DNA of 64,000 bases from Danio rerio (taxonomy: Eukaryota > Chordata > Actinopteri > Cypriniformes > Danionidae): contig NC_133183.1 of the NCBI RefSeq assembly GCF_049306965.1, positions 15,911,001 to 15,975,000 of the forward strand, read 5' to 3'. Both the position numbers and the translations under genes were made by a program. The notes below the pieces were generated by a model, which was not told the DNA's origin, searched no databases, and saw only the letters and a program-made list of their open reading frames with translations. The number at the start of each line of letters is the position of its first letter. Within the stretch, counting starts at the first letter, position 1. Positions 51,301-62,408 of the stretch are shown here, piece by piece.

Positions 51301-54300
51301 TATGTGTACACCAAAATAATGCTTGATTTTTATTTTAAACATTGCAAGTACTAACTGTACTGGAGCATGTTTTATTCCATTCTGTCGTACTTCTCCTGTG
51401 TGAAACCATCACAAGTTACATTTTACCAACAGTTGCAAAATGAGGCACAGGAAATCAACCGAGCAGCAAGACAAGAAATGGCACAAGGGTGGTGGGAAAA
51501 TGAGCACATACAGCACAGACGCATCAAAGAGAGATAGAAAATGACAGATTATTTTTAACCATGTAAAAACAGTTCCTTAAATGTGTTTGCAAAACTTTTA
51601 ATATAATTTTATCAGTTAAATAATGCAGTTTAGTGCTCACTGTATCTGCAGTGACAGCAACACCAGCCCTGTTTCCTGACAACAACTATTTAAAGAACAG
51701 GGTAAAATGCATAAAGCGGTGTTTATTAATTCTCAATTAAAGGCAGACAAGATGAAGATGAATATAAGGAAATTACTAGCAGATATGGTCTTATAATTAT
51801 GTCAGAAACTGAAATACCCGCAGATTTTTTTTTTACCAAAAATATTTAGTGTTTATTGGGATTTGTAAGTGTTTTGAAGCAAGCATCTTCTTCCCTGCAA
51901 AGGCAGCATCTATTTGATTAGAGCAAAAATAAAAACAGTTGCATGCTAATTTGTTATATCAATTTAAAGATACTGTCTTTTGTGTGAATATATTTCATAA
52001 TGAAATGGATTTATGTTACTGAAACACAAACTTTTAGCATCATTAGTCTTAGAAAGCTAAAAATAGCATAGTTGATGGCCCTGTGGTTAACAAGGAGGTC
52101 TGATGTGATTTACAAGTTTTCACAAATGAAACAGTCAACAGACAGTTGATAGGACAAAACCCTACTATTTTAATACTTTTTAGTTCTCCCAAAATGTATT
52201 TAGATACTTAAGTCATACCTAGAAACGTCATTTCAAGGTGAAAACAAGAATCGAAACCAACAGAAACCACATATAAATGAGTCTTTTTTTCCGCTTAAGA
52301 ACTAACTTTACATTTTTGAGCCACTTTTACAATGAGTTTAAACCAACAACTTCCATTTTTGAGGCTGTATGAAGTCAAATAGTATATAATAAAATAACCA
52401 GTGTGCGAATTATACATGGACTTTTTTTTCAGTGGTTGTTTGGTAATACATGCTTCAGTGAATCAGATTTATGAATGTATTTAAGTTATTAATTAATAAT
52501 ATGTATACGTTTTCAGTGTTTTGAGGGATATTTAATGACTATTTTAGAGGTTACTGCTGGTCAAACTATGCAAATGTGTCTAATGTTTCTTTTTTTAGGC
52601 TACATGCAAATATAAACACCTATTTTACCAGAAACATGTTTTGTGAATATTTAAAGTGTCTAGCAGTGCTCTAGAACTGTTTCAGACTGTTGAATTATAT
52701 TTTTTCTAGCACTGATTGACAAGATTATGCATTCACAATGGTATACACCATTTTGGGGGATCAAATGTATATTTGAAAGAAAGATATTTCTTATTATTAT
52801 AAAAAAGTTGACACATCTGGTTTTGATGTACTTCAGGGTGGATCAAGCATTAATTAAGGGGGTCAATCCCCCCCAAAGCCCTATGTAATTCGCACCCTGG
52901 AAATAGCTCTCGTGTCTAAATAGGTTTTGAACAATATATTGTTTATTATCTGAATTTCTTATTATAATTCAAACCTGGTTGTCCGTTAAGGTTAAATAAC
53001 TATATTAGTTACCATGAGTATAGCCAAATTAACAATATTTCTATCGCATTTATATTAATCTTAACTATATTTTCAGTGCTCTATTTTTTGCATAAGGCAT
53101 TAGACACCGGAGTCAAATATTAATAGGTGTTTGTAGTAAAAATGCAACTAAAATAAACCCAACACCTTTTCATTCTTTCAATTTCTTTTTGGCTTAGTCT
53201 CTTTTTTGTTAATCAGGGGTTATCGCAGCGGAATGAACCGCCAACTTATCCAACACATGTTTTATGCAGCAGATGTCCTTCCTGCTGCAACCCAGTACTG
53301 GGAAACCTAATAACCTTTTGTTGGCTTAATTCCATATTTACAAAAAATATGTCTTTTTCAAAGTCTTAAAATTGAAATGAAAAATGTATTTTAAGCTCAT
53401 TGAGGAATCAACAAACTTAAAAGCAATAACAAAGAACTTTGCACTCATTTTGGACCAAATGTTTAAAGAGCCCTGGGCTCTTGTTTGGTTATGTCGTTAA
53501 TGTTTTTCAAGCATTCAAAAACGTTTAATGCAGTGTAGGCCCTTTGTTAAGTCAAATACAATTTTAAGTATGGCATTTTGCCTTACAACCAATCACGTGT
53601 CTCTGTTGAGTTTAGGAACGCAGTAGCCAATCACAGGTGTTTAGACAAACACCGCTAAGCGGTTTATTGTTTGCGCAGCATCACTGACTGAATTTCGCGC
53701 GCGTCTGATCTCTGTCATCGGAAAAATATTGTAATGTTACTGAAATTACGTAAGTATGAGATTCAATACACAGCTTCAATGACTAAACCGGTTGTTTAGG
53801 CATATTTCGCGGTAGACCAACACCATATAGTGTACCAACACATGTTTTGTCCGTGTTGCCAGAATACGACTTCGAGGCTGCCAGTATAACTCTAACGTTA
53901 TGTCCCCCGAACACAAACATTTTATTTGCATTGCTAACGTTTTTTGACATTAAACGCATAATTATAACATATAGATTAATAATAGATAATGATTTTCCAT
54001 TACAGTGAAAGTTTATATTATTGGTTGATTTAAAAGACTAATTTTATGTAACTTATTTGAGGTAAAATACAACAAAGATACTGTTAAAATGAAAATGATA
54101 AACATTAGTCTATGCATGCTAAAAAGCTAATCAACACCAGGGCAAATACAGCCCCTTCCCTTTTGAAAATTAACTATTTATGAAAGTACAAATGTAGTAA
54201 CAATATTTTTTATGCAATAAACACTGCAAGGTTGAAACCAGGTTTATAACAAATTAAACACCACTAAGGTTATGGGTTGTGCAGTAAAACCATGGCTAAT

Positions 54301-57300
54301 TTGTGGTTTGTTTCATTTGTAAAAATAATGTAACCCTGAAAGGAACCAGCATGAAAATTAAATAATTATTATTTTACAAATGCATTAACTAATGTAAACA
54401 ACTGGCACCATATTGCAAAGTGCTACTCAGATGGAAATTGTTCTGATTTCAAATAATACATTTATAATTGTGAAGTAATTGTCCAATAATATTTGGAGCC
54501 ACTATTTAACCACCGAAATACGAAACCTCTCTTACCTCACTGCACACAGGCTTATGATTATTTAAAGCATAAAAAATCTATTCAAATGACTAAATGAGAT
54601 ATTATTATTCTATGTACAGAGACACGAGAAGTCATCCCACATTATCCTCACCTCATCAGGGATCATGACCAGAGGATATCTGTCCTCTGAGAGAAATATG
54701 AACAGGCACCAGAGGCGGAAGGCATCTTTAGCAGGTAAAATACTCTTTCCCTCGGGTCGATAGTTCTTCTTGGCAGTAAGAGTCCAGCAGAGCTCATCCA
54801 CATTCTCTTTGACAAACGTGCCTTCCACCACCTTAGAGACAGCAGACAAACACTTAGTGAGAAACCATGCCACATTATCAAGAAATAAAAGCGCATTAAT
54901 GATAAGAACAACAAAACATAGAGCCCCTAAGAGGTTCACTTACTAATGTACTTTTTAAAACTGCTCTGGGCAATGAGATATACACCTGCTGTTTTAATTA
55001 GTCTCTTGTCCACTTTCAAATACTGATAACTTAAATTTAAAAGGCGATAAACACAATACCCGACATAATTTATTTGTGAGCCAGATTACAGAAACTAAAC
55101 ACAAAGAAAGAGTAAAAAACGTATTTTATTTTGTCACAATCGTAACTGCAGAAAACTAGGAAAATTCGAGGAAATAGTCAAAGGCACTGATCCAAACCCT
55201 TATGACCAGCAGCATGAATGTGAAGTGAATTGCAATACAGAAATTACGTTCTTAATTATTTCAAATATTAGATAACATAATTAATAATATATAGATATCA
55301 CATTTTGGAAAAAGTACATTATAAGTGTGCAGATCACTGTTGCATACTGTTGACAGCTGGACTGTACTGATTTTGATTTTAATGTACTAATGAGCATCTT
55401 TTGTAAGATGCTTTGGAACAACAGTTGTGAAAAGATGTACTTGATGTACTTAAACTGAACTGTGTAAATAATTAATAATTTAATGGCTGACAACTTATCC
55501 TTGAATCATCCTAAAGTAGCGATTTCAGACAACAAAGTTTAAATCCATCTGGTTCAAAAACATATTCCATAATGTTTACACAATGAATTACAGAATGTAG
55601 CATTCATGAATCTCAAAACGTGTATAAAGGGAGGTCAGCGCCTGCTCCGAGTGGGCTGTACAAACCTGGAGTTTTTCGTTGATTTAATGCCTTTTACATG
55701 ACACAGAGTTTAAAGGCTGATTTATACTTCTGCGTCAAACGCCGGCAAAAGCTACGGCGCTGACGCATAGCCCTTCGCAGTGGTCGTCGGCGTCGCTGAC
55801 GTGCACCTCTCAAAAAATGTAACTACACGTCGCAATGACACGTAGCGCAAGCTCTGTGATTGGTCGGCTTGGTAGCGCTGATGAGTCTGGGCAGGACCGA
55901 GAACCGCATGAATGGTGCAAGCCTGATGGAACGATTGTTTACAAGTGTGGAGTCCCGTGAAGGAGCTCCGGATGAAAAGTTTTGTTTTGTGTTTACCTCA
56001 TAGTTAAAGTTGTAGCATGTCCGCCAGTTCCTGCCTCAAAATGAGCGAGTTTGAGTCACTTGTACATCCCGGAAGTGTTCAGGAAAACAAAACAGCAGCG
56101 AAGAAACTCGACACAGGAACATTTACACCTCACTGCCAACTAGCGTTTTGGAAGTGTTAATGCAGACCAACAGAGACAGCGCGCAGAAGTATAAATGCAC
56201 AGCTACGCGCGTTGCATGCGCCGTGGGTTACGACGGTCAGTTGACGCAGAAGTATAAACCAGGCTTAACCTATTGTGCTTTATGAATGTCTACACCTCAC
56301 AGTAACCTGATGTTTTATTAATGTCAACTACACCTACACTTAGACCAACCCTAAACCCAGCCCACCTGTGGCAGTCCCTCCCACTTGAAGGTCTCTGGGC
56401 TTTAGCTAAACCTACTAGCAAATCTCTGAAAGTGGTCAGAAGTGAACCTACAAAAGAAGTCAAGCCTAGGATCATTTTAAGGGTGCTTTCACACTAGCAC
56501 TTTTGGTCCACAGCCAAGTTCGTCTGATGTCAGAGTACGGTACGTTTAGCTAGTGTGAACGTGTCTTCTGAACCCAGGTGCGCACCTGTGAACCGGCCAG
56601 GCAATTGAAGCAAGTTTGAAAGCACCTTAAGACTATCTACACTGAATGCATCTTTGCATCTAAAAACATGAAATGCAGCAGTAAGGAATGCAGAGCAAAC
56701 AGTTGTCATGCTAACTTGCTACAGACAACAGAAGCTTGGAACGCTTGCCTTGTCTCTGAACTCCTCTGATTGGTCCACTGCTTAAAAACTGACATTAATA
56801 AGTGCATGCAAAAGTTAAAATTCCTTTCACTTTACATGGCATTTTTAAACACAACACTCATATGGGAGGCACTGCAAAAGATACAAGTGTAACGTAACAA
56901 AAGTGTTACACACATCCATCAGTTTCAGTGTCCAGCCCAGACACCCTCATGCTTTACGCGGTGCTTTATTTCTTCTTCAAACCATTTCTGAATTCTGAGT
57001 CTCGCGTTTTTAGATGTTCGTTGAGAATGAGCCCTAGGCTATCACTTTTAAACACAGTGTCAGAAATGACCCCAAATTAATTAGCAATTTCCACCATTAA
57101 ATCTAAACAAATGACTCAAGGTTTTTGTAAGTAGGTCGGAAAAAGCAAGCATTTGAGTTGCGTGCAAACCATAAAACTGCTGAGTGGCTCTGAAGGAGGA
57201 CAGTGAACTTCAGATAACACACTGCTCATATCTGCGTTTCTGTAAGTTACTAAAACCACACATGAAAAGACTGAACAGCCCAGATGTGTATGTGCAACAC

Positions 57301-60300
57301 AGAATGACTCTTTCCTACCGTGTATGTGACAGACAACTGTAGTCGTCTAGTTCAGTTTCATTCTCAAAACAGAGATTTGTGATTGTTTGTTAGACCTTGT
57401 AGTGACTGAACAACTCACAATAAACTAAATAATAATTGTTGAAAAAAGAAAAACAGGTTTAAAATTATGAACTCTCATTGATGTTAAAGGGACAATATAC
57501 CCAAAATCTGTCATCATTTACTCGCCCTTCTCTTGTTTCAGTCCTTTCAACATTAAAAGATATTTTGAAAACTATTGGAAACCTGTAACCAATGACTTCC
57601 ATTGTATTTGTTTTTTATGCAATGGAAGTCAACGGTTACAGGTTTTCAGTCTTCTGCACAATATCTTATTGTGTGTTAAAAGAAGAAATAAACTGATAAA
57701 GGTTTGAAACCACTTGAGGGTGAGTAAATGGTAGGTATAATTTAATTTTTGGGTGAACTATCCCTTTAAGTTAGATAAAGATTGCTGCCATAAAATGGAA
57801 AAAACACAGTTTTTGAGTGCTAGATAAACTGTACAGTTGTGCACAAACAACACATCGTCTTGCACACAACGCCTTTGTATGAAAACCAAAGAGAGCATAC
57901 CTTGTCCAGGATGTATTTGTTGAGGTAGGGCATGTACCCCTGGCTGGACACGGGACCGTCGTCATCATCTCTGAAATGCTCCTCAAGAGCCGCCGCTTCA
58001 TGCGGGATTTTCAAAACTGTGTACAGATTATGAGACAAGACCTGCAGAGCAACAGGTGTGTGTTAAATAAGGAGTTTCATGGTCTCATTTGCACTCCACT
58101 TTTTTGTTCAAGAGGAACAAGCAAAAGCAAAACTTGTGCAAGCAAAAGTTTCGAAACATTCAACATTTTAAAAGAAGTCTTTCTGCTCACCAGGGCTGCA
58201 TTTATTGGATCAAAAATATTGTGAAAAAGTTATTTTAAAATTTTAATGACTGTTTTCGATGTTTTAAAATCATTATTGCTGTGGTGAGGGTCACGCCATA
58301 CTTAAGAAATTATTCTAGCTGCAGATTTGGCTCAGTTTTATGATGTTACTATTAGCATATAATTATTAATAAATAATCTTAGCAGCCTGGTTTCATTTGG
58401 CGAATTCAGATCTACAGAAAATTAAAAATAGCAATGTTTATTTGTAATAAAAAAATTTTAACATTGTAGATTGTTCACTGTCACTTTGGATCATTTTATC
58501 GTGTCTTTAATGAAAGGTAATATTAGGTAAATGTAAATATAATATTACATCATGGTGTCCAAAACCATGGATCAGCACAACTTTTTTTCAAAACTGCTGA
58601 TAATAATAAGAAATTGTTCTTAAGCCTTGTACAACAATAAACATTTGTAATAATGCATTAACACACACAAAAAAATAAACGCAGCTTTGGTGGACCGATA
58701 TGACTTCTTTACAAATTTGTGACTGGTAGTGTACAATAAAAACAATTTAGCTTATAAACAATTTTACTTACATTTACAGTTACAAAGAAATAACAAGAAA
58801 AAAAAACTCAAAGAATGAAAGAGGATACTGCCTCGGGGAAAAAAACTAAAGCAGCACACTAATGTTAGGCTGGACCACCTCTAGCTTTGATTGCAGTGTG
58901 TATTGGTTGTGGCCAGTGTTATGCAACATCTCTACAATTGTTTTCCCATCAAGAGTTGCATTGATCTGTGGCTGAGATCTTGCATTAATGCAAAACTCAA
59001 ACCAGTTTGTAAAGTAGACACCAGCTTTTTTCCATTGTTTACATGGTTTAGAGACCAATTCATCGTGCTTCCTGAACCATTTCCACAAGCACTAAAAAGC
59101 TGCATATGAACATGCCACAAACATAATAAGCATTGATATAATGGTTCATTCATTAAATCTTTTTAATATTAAAATCCAGATGACAACTTGTTCAAATAAT
59201 AAAACAATTTTGAATAATAATAATCGCACAACATTTATGTGCAAGTCAACCGGTCACCATTTCTTTTAAAAGATTTAATCTTTTAAAAATGCTTTTTGCA
59301 GCACATCTGCACTCTGATTTCCAACTCTTTCAAAAGCATAAATAATTCAAGCATTATTGCTACCTTGAAAAAGTAGCAAGCACATCACAAGCAGAGGCCT
59401 GTTTATCCATATTACACTGAGGTTTGATGAAATCCACAATCATGGGATTGCAAGTTATATTTATTTACTTTTAAATATTTTAAGGACTACCAGAACACCC
59501 CTCTGGCAAAAGAAGAGCTGGATTGGACTTCTCTAAGTTTGCTCTGTAACTTCTCTAAATGTTTTTTGAAAATGACGGTGTGGACAAGAGATGAGTAGAC
59601 CAAACCAAGGTGTTATGAAGAAACAGATCTCACTACACACATCCGGTGGCCACCATTCTCAAAGCTGAAGATATAAAGCTGGTCGGTTTGAGTTCATTTA
59701 CACTTCATAACCACAAACGTCCACTGTTCAGCGATGACCAAATACAACAGGTCATCTTGAGGGATACGGACTGGACTAAACACATTTATGGGACTAAAGC
59801 AGCAATTTATACATCCATGCAAAAAAAAAAAAAAAGTTTGTACATTGAAAAACAAGATGTATTGGAGATACATACAGCTGAAGTCAGAATTATTAGCCCC
59901 CTTTTGATTTTTTTTCTTTTTTTAATATTTCCCAAATGATGTTTAACAGAGCAAGGAAATGTTCACAGTATGTCTGATAATATTTTTTCTTATGGAGAAA
60001 GTCTTATTTGTTTGATTTTGGCTAGAATAAAAGCAGTTTTACATTTTTTAAAAAACAATTTTGGGACAAAATTAATAGCCCCTTTAAGCTAATTGTTTTT
60101 TTTTTTTTGATAGTTTACACAAAAAAACATTGTTATACAATAACTTGCCTAATTACCCTAACCTGCCTAGTTTAACTTATGAACCTAGTTAAGCCTTTAA
60201 ATGTCACTTTAAACAGTACAGAGGTGTCTTGAAAAATATCAACTGAAATATTCTTTACTGTCATCATGACAAAGATAAAATAAATCAGTTATTAGAAATA

Positions 60301-60973
60301 GGTTTATAAAACTATTATGCTTAGAAATGTGCTGAAACAATATTCCCTCCATTAAACAGAAATTTGGAAAAAAAATAAACAGGGGCGCTAATAAGTCAGG
60401 GGGGCTAATAATTCTGACTTCAACTGTATGTTTGATAAACACGTAATTTAGCAAAACTAAATGAGAAACCACAAAACTGCAATGCAAAATGGCAAATTAT
60501 TATAATCAAAAATGACATGGATAAAATAAACTACAAACAAAATAATAATAATAGAATTCAGCATTTGCATGAAAAAACGGGTTTCCTTAGGTTGGCTGTT
60601 GTGTAAGTAGGCAAGTAAAAAAAAACCTGTGCCCCAGATATTTAGACCATGTGGCACTTGATTATTTGATCACACAGGAAACAGTGCAGGCAGTTCAAGC
60701 AACTTTATAGAAAAACATATATATTTTTTAAAAACTTTTTTTACTGATCCTTTCGCATTAAAGAGTATCTTCGGTTACTCTTTTTAAGAGAGCTAAAATC
60801 AGCCTCCTACGGAAGCCTAATTTTCAGCCTCTCTCATCTCAGTTTCATCATAGTGCAATAACAGATTTGCAGCTCACCTTAAGTTGAGACTTGGAGACCT
60901 TTCCACTCTTCTCCACATCCAGAGCTGTGAAAGCGTACCAAATGGACTTGAGCAGTTCTGAGCGCAAGTCCAT
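36784..60973 (-). CDS. def6: DEF6 (SLAT/IBP), SWAP-70-like Rho-family GEF and adaptor
   Basis: Eleven coding exons: 60973-60878, 58041-57901, 54831-54652, 51088-50861, 49177-49031, 46868-46760, 44356-44058, 42118-41952, 40543-40345, 37633-37543, 36965-36784. They join in phase to 1839 nt, 612 aa (human DEF6 has 631). Residues 1 to about 90 are the EF-hand-like N-terminus ([40 protein letters not shown]). About 90-215 is the ITAM/DH-like region; 216 to about 312 is the PH domain ([18 protein letters not shown], then [16 protein letters not shown], ending QRQEW); about 313-540 is an Arg/Glu/Gln coiled coil; a variable polar tail follows. DEF6 acts downstream of antigen receptors, binds PIP3 and activates Rac/Cdc42. 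The start at 60973 was chosen because [12 protein letters not shown] matches human MALRKELLKSIW; an in-frame ATG 26 codons upstream exists. DEF6 fits better than SWAP70 throughout. Zebrafish has several def6 copies, not distinguished here. Confidence 0.97.
37229..37456 (-). mobile_element. DANA-type SINE, minus orientation, truncated
   Basis: Carries 'tcggcttagtccctttatta', 'ggtcgccacagcggaatga' and 'tttggactgtgggggaaacc' and stops abruptly at the 'cccggaggaaat' segment. Lies in def6 intron 10, near exon 10. Confidence 0.9.
38690..38880 (-). mobile_element. tRNA-derived SINE (not DANA), minus orientation
   Basis: On the minus strand it begins 'caatagcctagttagcgcg' (box A region) followed by 'cgagattgaatcctggctcg' (box B-like) and ends near a T/A-rich tail at 38687-38715. 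It is inserted in the 37990-39118 element. Confidence 0.75.
38993..39025. repeat. Homopurine run A21-G12
   Basis: An uninterrupted run of 21 A then 12 G on the plus strand. Confidence 0.9.
39362..40240. mobile_element. 'AGGGCACC' MITE, copy 2, right end decayed
   Basis: Opens AGGGCACCTGTTTTACTC after TTAA and repeats the landmarks of copy 1 ('tagctcaaaacacccattag', 'atatgactgtggacacacta'). No SINE inside. Clearly the same family and orientation as copy 1. Confidence 0.75.
41200..41540 (+). mobile_element. DANA-type SINE, near full length
   Basis: tRNA-like head near 41200-41260 ('aagaaggtcgcaggttcaag'), 'gtttgcatgttctccctgtg', 'gggttgcggctagatgggc' and a tail of 'aatgaatgaatg'. Lies in def6 intron 8. 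Confidence 0.92.
42545..44050. repeat. 1.5-kb degenerate minisatellite of 'acagacagagatagaacaac' type
   Basis: Dozens of 12- to 40-bp variants of ACAGACAGA / GATAGAACAAC / AACTGACAG, ending only 8 bp from the def6 exon 7 donor. Higher-order repeats of about 60-230 bp are visible (for example 'agatagaacaacagacaaag' spaced about 60 bp at 43070-43250, and a near repeat of 43380-43520 at 43540-43690). On the minus strand it is open in more than one frame as Leu/Ser/Val/Cys/Tyr-rich hydrophobic sequence. Confidence 0.92.
44480..44730 (-). mobile_element. DANA-type SINE, minus orientation
   Basis: An (ATTC)n tail at 44482-44504, then 'ggtcgccacagcggaatga', 'catatgttttatgcagcgga' and 'tgggctgtgggcgaaaccc'. 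The tRNA-like head is missing. Confidence 0.9.
45530..45960. other. CpG-richer interspersed repeat, unclassified
   Basis: A moderate-GC block in def6 intron 6 ('gccggcgtgacgttgatacg' to 'tgggactttgtcagaacttg') unlike the surrounding AT-rich intron. It reads like part of a dispersed teleost repeat, but terminal repeats are not clear and no coding sequence is seen. Confidence 0.4.
46616..46685. repeat. (TA)n microsatellite
   Basis: About 30 units ending in TATG variants, 75 bp below def6 exon 6. Confidence 0.95.
47386..47582. repeat. 147-bp insert flanked by 25-bp perfect direct repeats (copy A of a duplicated segment)
   Basis: Direct repeats 'aaattgtcaacatttatttg' plus 'aacat' lie at 47386-47410 and 47558-47582. 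Bases 47412-47556 between them are identical to 52152-52296. Lies in def6 intron 5. Confidence 0.93.
47700..48830. mobile_element. Foldback/MITE with long inverted arms, filled by (TA)n-(CA)n
   Basis: Left arm 47740-47876 contains 'ttagcttagcttagcatag' and 'agattagaccattagcatct'; right arm 48668-48790 contains the complements 'gagatgctaatggtctaatc' and 'ctatgctaagctaagct'. The centre carries (TA)n at 48238-48316 and (CA)n at 48317-48342. Lies in def6 intron 5. Confidence 0.75.
48238..48342. repeat. (TA)n-(CA)n microsatellite
   Basis: About 39 TA units then about 12 CA units, in the loop of the foldback element. Confidence 0.95.
49301..50122 (+). mobile_element. Tc1/mariner element, internally deleted, both ends kept
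   Basis: Left end TACACTCACCGGCCACTTTA and right end 'ataaagtggctggtgagcgta' are inverted complements inside TA dinucleotides. The plus strand starts a Tc1-type transposase at 49451 ([31 protein letters not shown]) that soon loses its frame. The 3' half is missing and an (AATAT)n tract (50061-50104) lies beside the right end. Lies in def6 intron 4, 124 bp upstream of exon 5. Confidence 0.88.
52152..52296. repeat. 145-bp segment identical to 47412-47556 (copy B)
   Basis: Every base matches copy A, same orientation, 4740 bp apart. It has no flanking direct repeats like those of copy A, so it is the likely source. Lies in def6 intron 3. No known RNA gene recognised in it. Confidence 0.95.
53166..53312 (-). 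mobile_element. DANA-type SINE 3' part, minus orientation
   Basis: Carries 'ttggcttagtctc', 'agcggaatgaaccgccaact' and 'cagtactgggaaac'. Lies in def6 intron 3. Confidence 0.85.
53585..53760 (+). promoter_or_regulatory. Promoter-like CCAAT/CpG block with splice donor inside def6 intron 3
   Basis: CCAATCACGTG (53589, CCAAT overlapping an E-box), CCAATCACAG (53637), a GCGCGCGTC CpG cluster (about 53697), then a consensus donor GTAAGT at 53750. No coding frame follows. Function inferred from motif layout. Confidence 0.35.
55714..56265. mobile_element. PIF/Harbinger-type MITE
   Basis: 552 bp with inverted ends 'aggctgatttatacttctgc' and 'gcagaagtataaaccaggct', flanked by TAA on each side (55711-55713, 56266-56268). 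A 3-bp TWA duplication is typical of PIF/Harbinger. CpG-rich interior, no transposase. Lies in def6 intron 2. Confidence 0.85.
56481..56626. mobile_element. 146-bp 'GGGTGCTTTCACACTAGCAC' MITE with TTAA duplication
   Basis: Left end GGGTGCTTTCACACTAGCAC, right end 'aagtttgaaagcacc', flanked by TTAA at 56477-56480 and 56627-56630. Short form of the element at 19048-20442. Confidence 0.85.
57488..57765. mobile_element. TTAA-type MITE, best-preserved copy
   Basis: Opens 'agggacaatatacccaaaat', closes 'ttgggtgaactatccct', flanked by TTAA (57484-57487, 57766-57769). The internal palindrome centres on CCAATGACTTCCATTG / CAATGGAAGTCAACGG. Ends about 135 bp below def6 exon 2. Confidence 0.88.
58230..59870. 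other. def6 intron 1, unique part
   Basis: AT-rich. At 58840-59110 there is Tc1-like degenerate protein homology on the minus strand ([20 protein letters not shown]); otherwise nothing is recognised. Confidence 0.4.
59880..60430. mobile_element. TA-flanked MITE, complete copy
   Basis: Opens 'cagctgaagtcagaattatt' after TA and closes 'taattctgacttcaactg' before TA, a perfect type specimen of the family seen at 11335, 23705 and 26905. Interior: 'aataacttgcctaattaccc'. Lies in def6 intron 1. Confidence 0.9.
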
Positions 60974-61160
60974 GACTGCAGCAATTTTACTCTTCGTTTT
61001 CCCTTTTTTCACTGCCTTCTCTTTCTCTCGCTGTCGTTCAGGGCCTCCCACACCCAGAGCACAAGAGTTCGTCCTCCAGCAGACAAATCACACCCCCTGC
61101 TGGACCAAAACTCAAGCAAAACTCATTGAAATTTATGTTTACACCTGAACTGAAACCAGA
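60974..61160 (-). promoter_or_regulatory. def6 5' UTR / promoter region
   Basis: Upstream of the def6 start. It contains an in-frame upstream ATG at 61051 that would add 26 mostly basic residues ([20 protein letters not shown]...). No TATA or CpG island seen. Confidence 0.4.
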
Positions 61161-61830
61161 AGTCACTTAAGAGGAAGAAAAAAGTAAACATAAATTGTTG
61201 CTCTGCGGAAAGTTGTGTTAAACTCTAGACTGCAACAAACAAAAGAGGTGCAAATCCGCTTTCTAAATTGATATATAGTCCTCGCCTGGGTTTATTTATA
61301 TGCACTGAAAGAGGAAGCCACTATTTGGCACTGAAGGAACCAACTTAATTCACCAAAATAACTAAATTGGTCTATGTATTTTATTTTATGTAAAATAAAA
61401 ATAAGTAATTAATTCTCACTCTTGGAAAAAAAGTGTTTTTCCATAAATTGGTTAAGCTGCAAATCAAAGTCATACATTTGCAAATGTAGAAACATTCTTA
61501 AAATACTACTACTACAAATAATAATAGAAAGAATTACAATATTTACAGCACTAAAATATACACTCAAAAAAACTATAAAAAAAACACCCAATAAAATCAA
61601 CCACACAATTTACAGAAAGGAAAAAAGTAAAATATACAATAAATATTGAGTGTACCAGATATCATTTAAACCTTTACTTAAACGTATATAAAATGAGAAC
61701 AATTGTGCTCAAAATGAAAATAATGTAACGGTGGGGTGAAATCACAACATTCTTGATATTTTAGGCAAAAAACAGGTTTGTGCAAGCACAATAAAATGTG
61801 TGTAAATACAGAGCACACGTTGGTTTTCCT
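61160..61830. other. Intergenic, AT-rich
   Basis: Nothing recognised; no coding exon and no intact repeat. Confidence 0.5.
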
Positions 61831-61837
61831 TCCAAAG

Positions 61838-62372
61838 TAGGGCTGCACAATATGTAATTTCAGCATTGATGGCACAATGTGATCATTCACAATAGTCACA
61901 TCATGAGCATATGCAATGTTTAGTCTGGATAACAATTTATCATTTTGCAAGTGTTTTTTTGAGGGTTCTGACTGGGAGGGTTTTAAAAGCATTCAGGCCT
62001 AAGAAATTGTATCGTTTGTAACTTTGACAAACTAATAATGATTTAATTGTTTATAAAACGAAGACTGTAGCATTTTTTACATTAAATTTATTCAATTACT
62101 GTACTTTGAATACAGTTTGACTCATTGGAAAACAATCAAACGCCGTTTATACAATTGGTATCTTTTTCTTTGTTGAATTTATCTACGCTTGTAGATTGTT
62201 TCTTATATTTTAAGCATATGCACTCCCCTACAGAATCATCCCAATCTAAAATGATAAATTCTTTCCAAATACTTGTTCAACACATCTAGTGAAATTGTAT
62301 TGATATCGCACTATATATCACAGAATAAAAATGTTTTGCAATGTTAGATTTTTCCAATATCGTGCAGCCCTA
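61838..62372. mobile_element. MITE with 'TAGGGCTGCACAATAT' inverted ends, copy 2
   Basis: Opens TAGGGCTGCACAATAT and closes ATATCGTGCAGCCCTA, almost perfect inverted complements. 535 bp, AT-rich interior shared with 17245-17684. Confidence 0.85.
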
Positions 62373-62408
62373 CACCTAAGTATTCAAATATGGATTAAAA
62401 TGAAAAAG

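Noticed and set aside
58840-59110. Short minus-strand frames as a gene in def6 intron 1
   Set aside because: The words resemble a degenerate Tc1-type fragment; no start, stop or splice structure supports a host gene.
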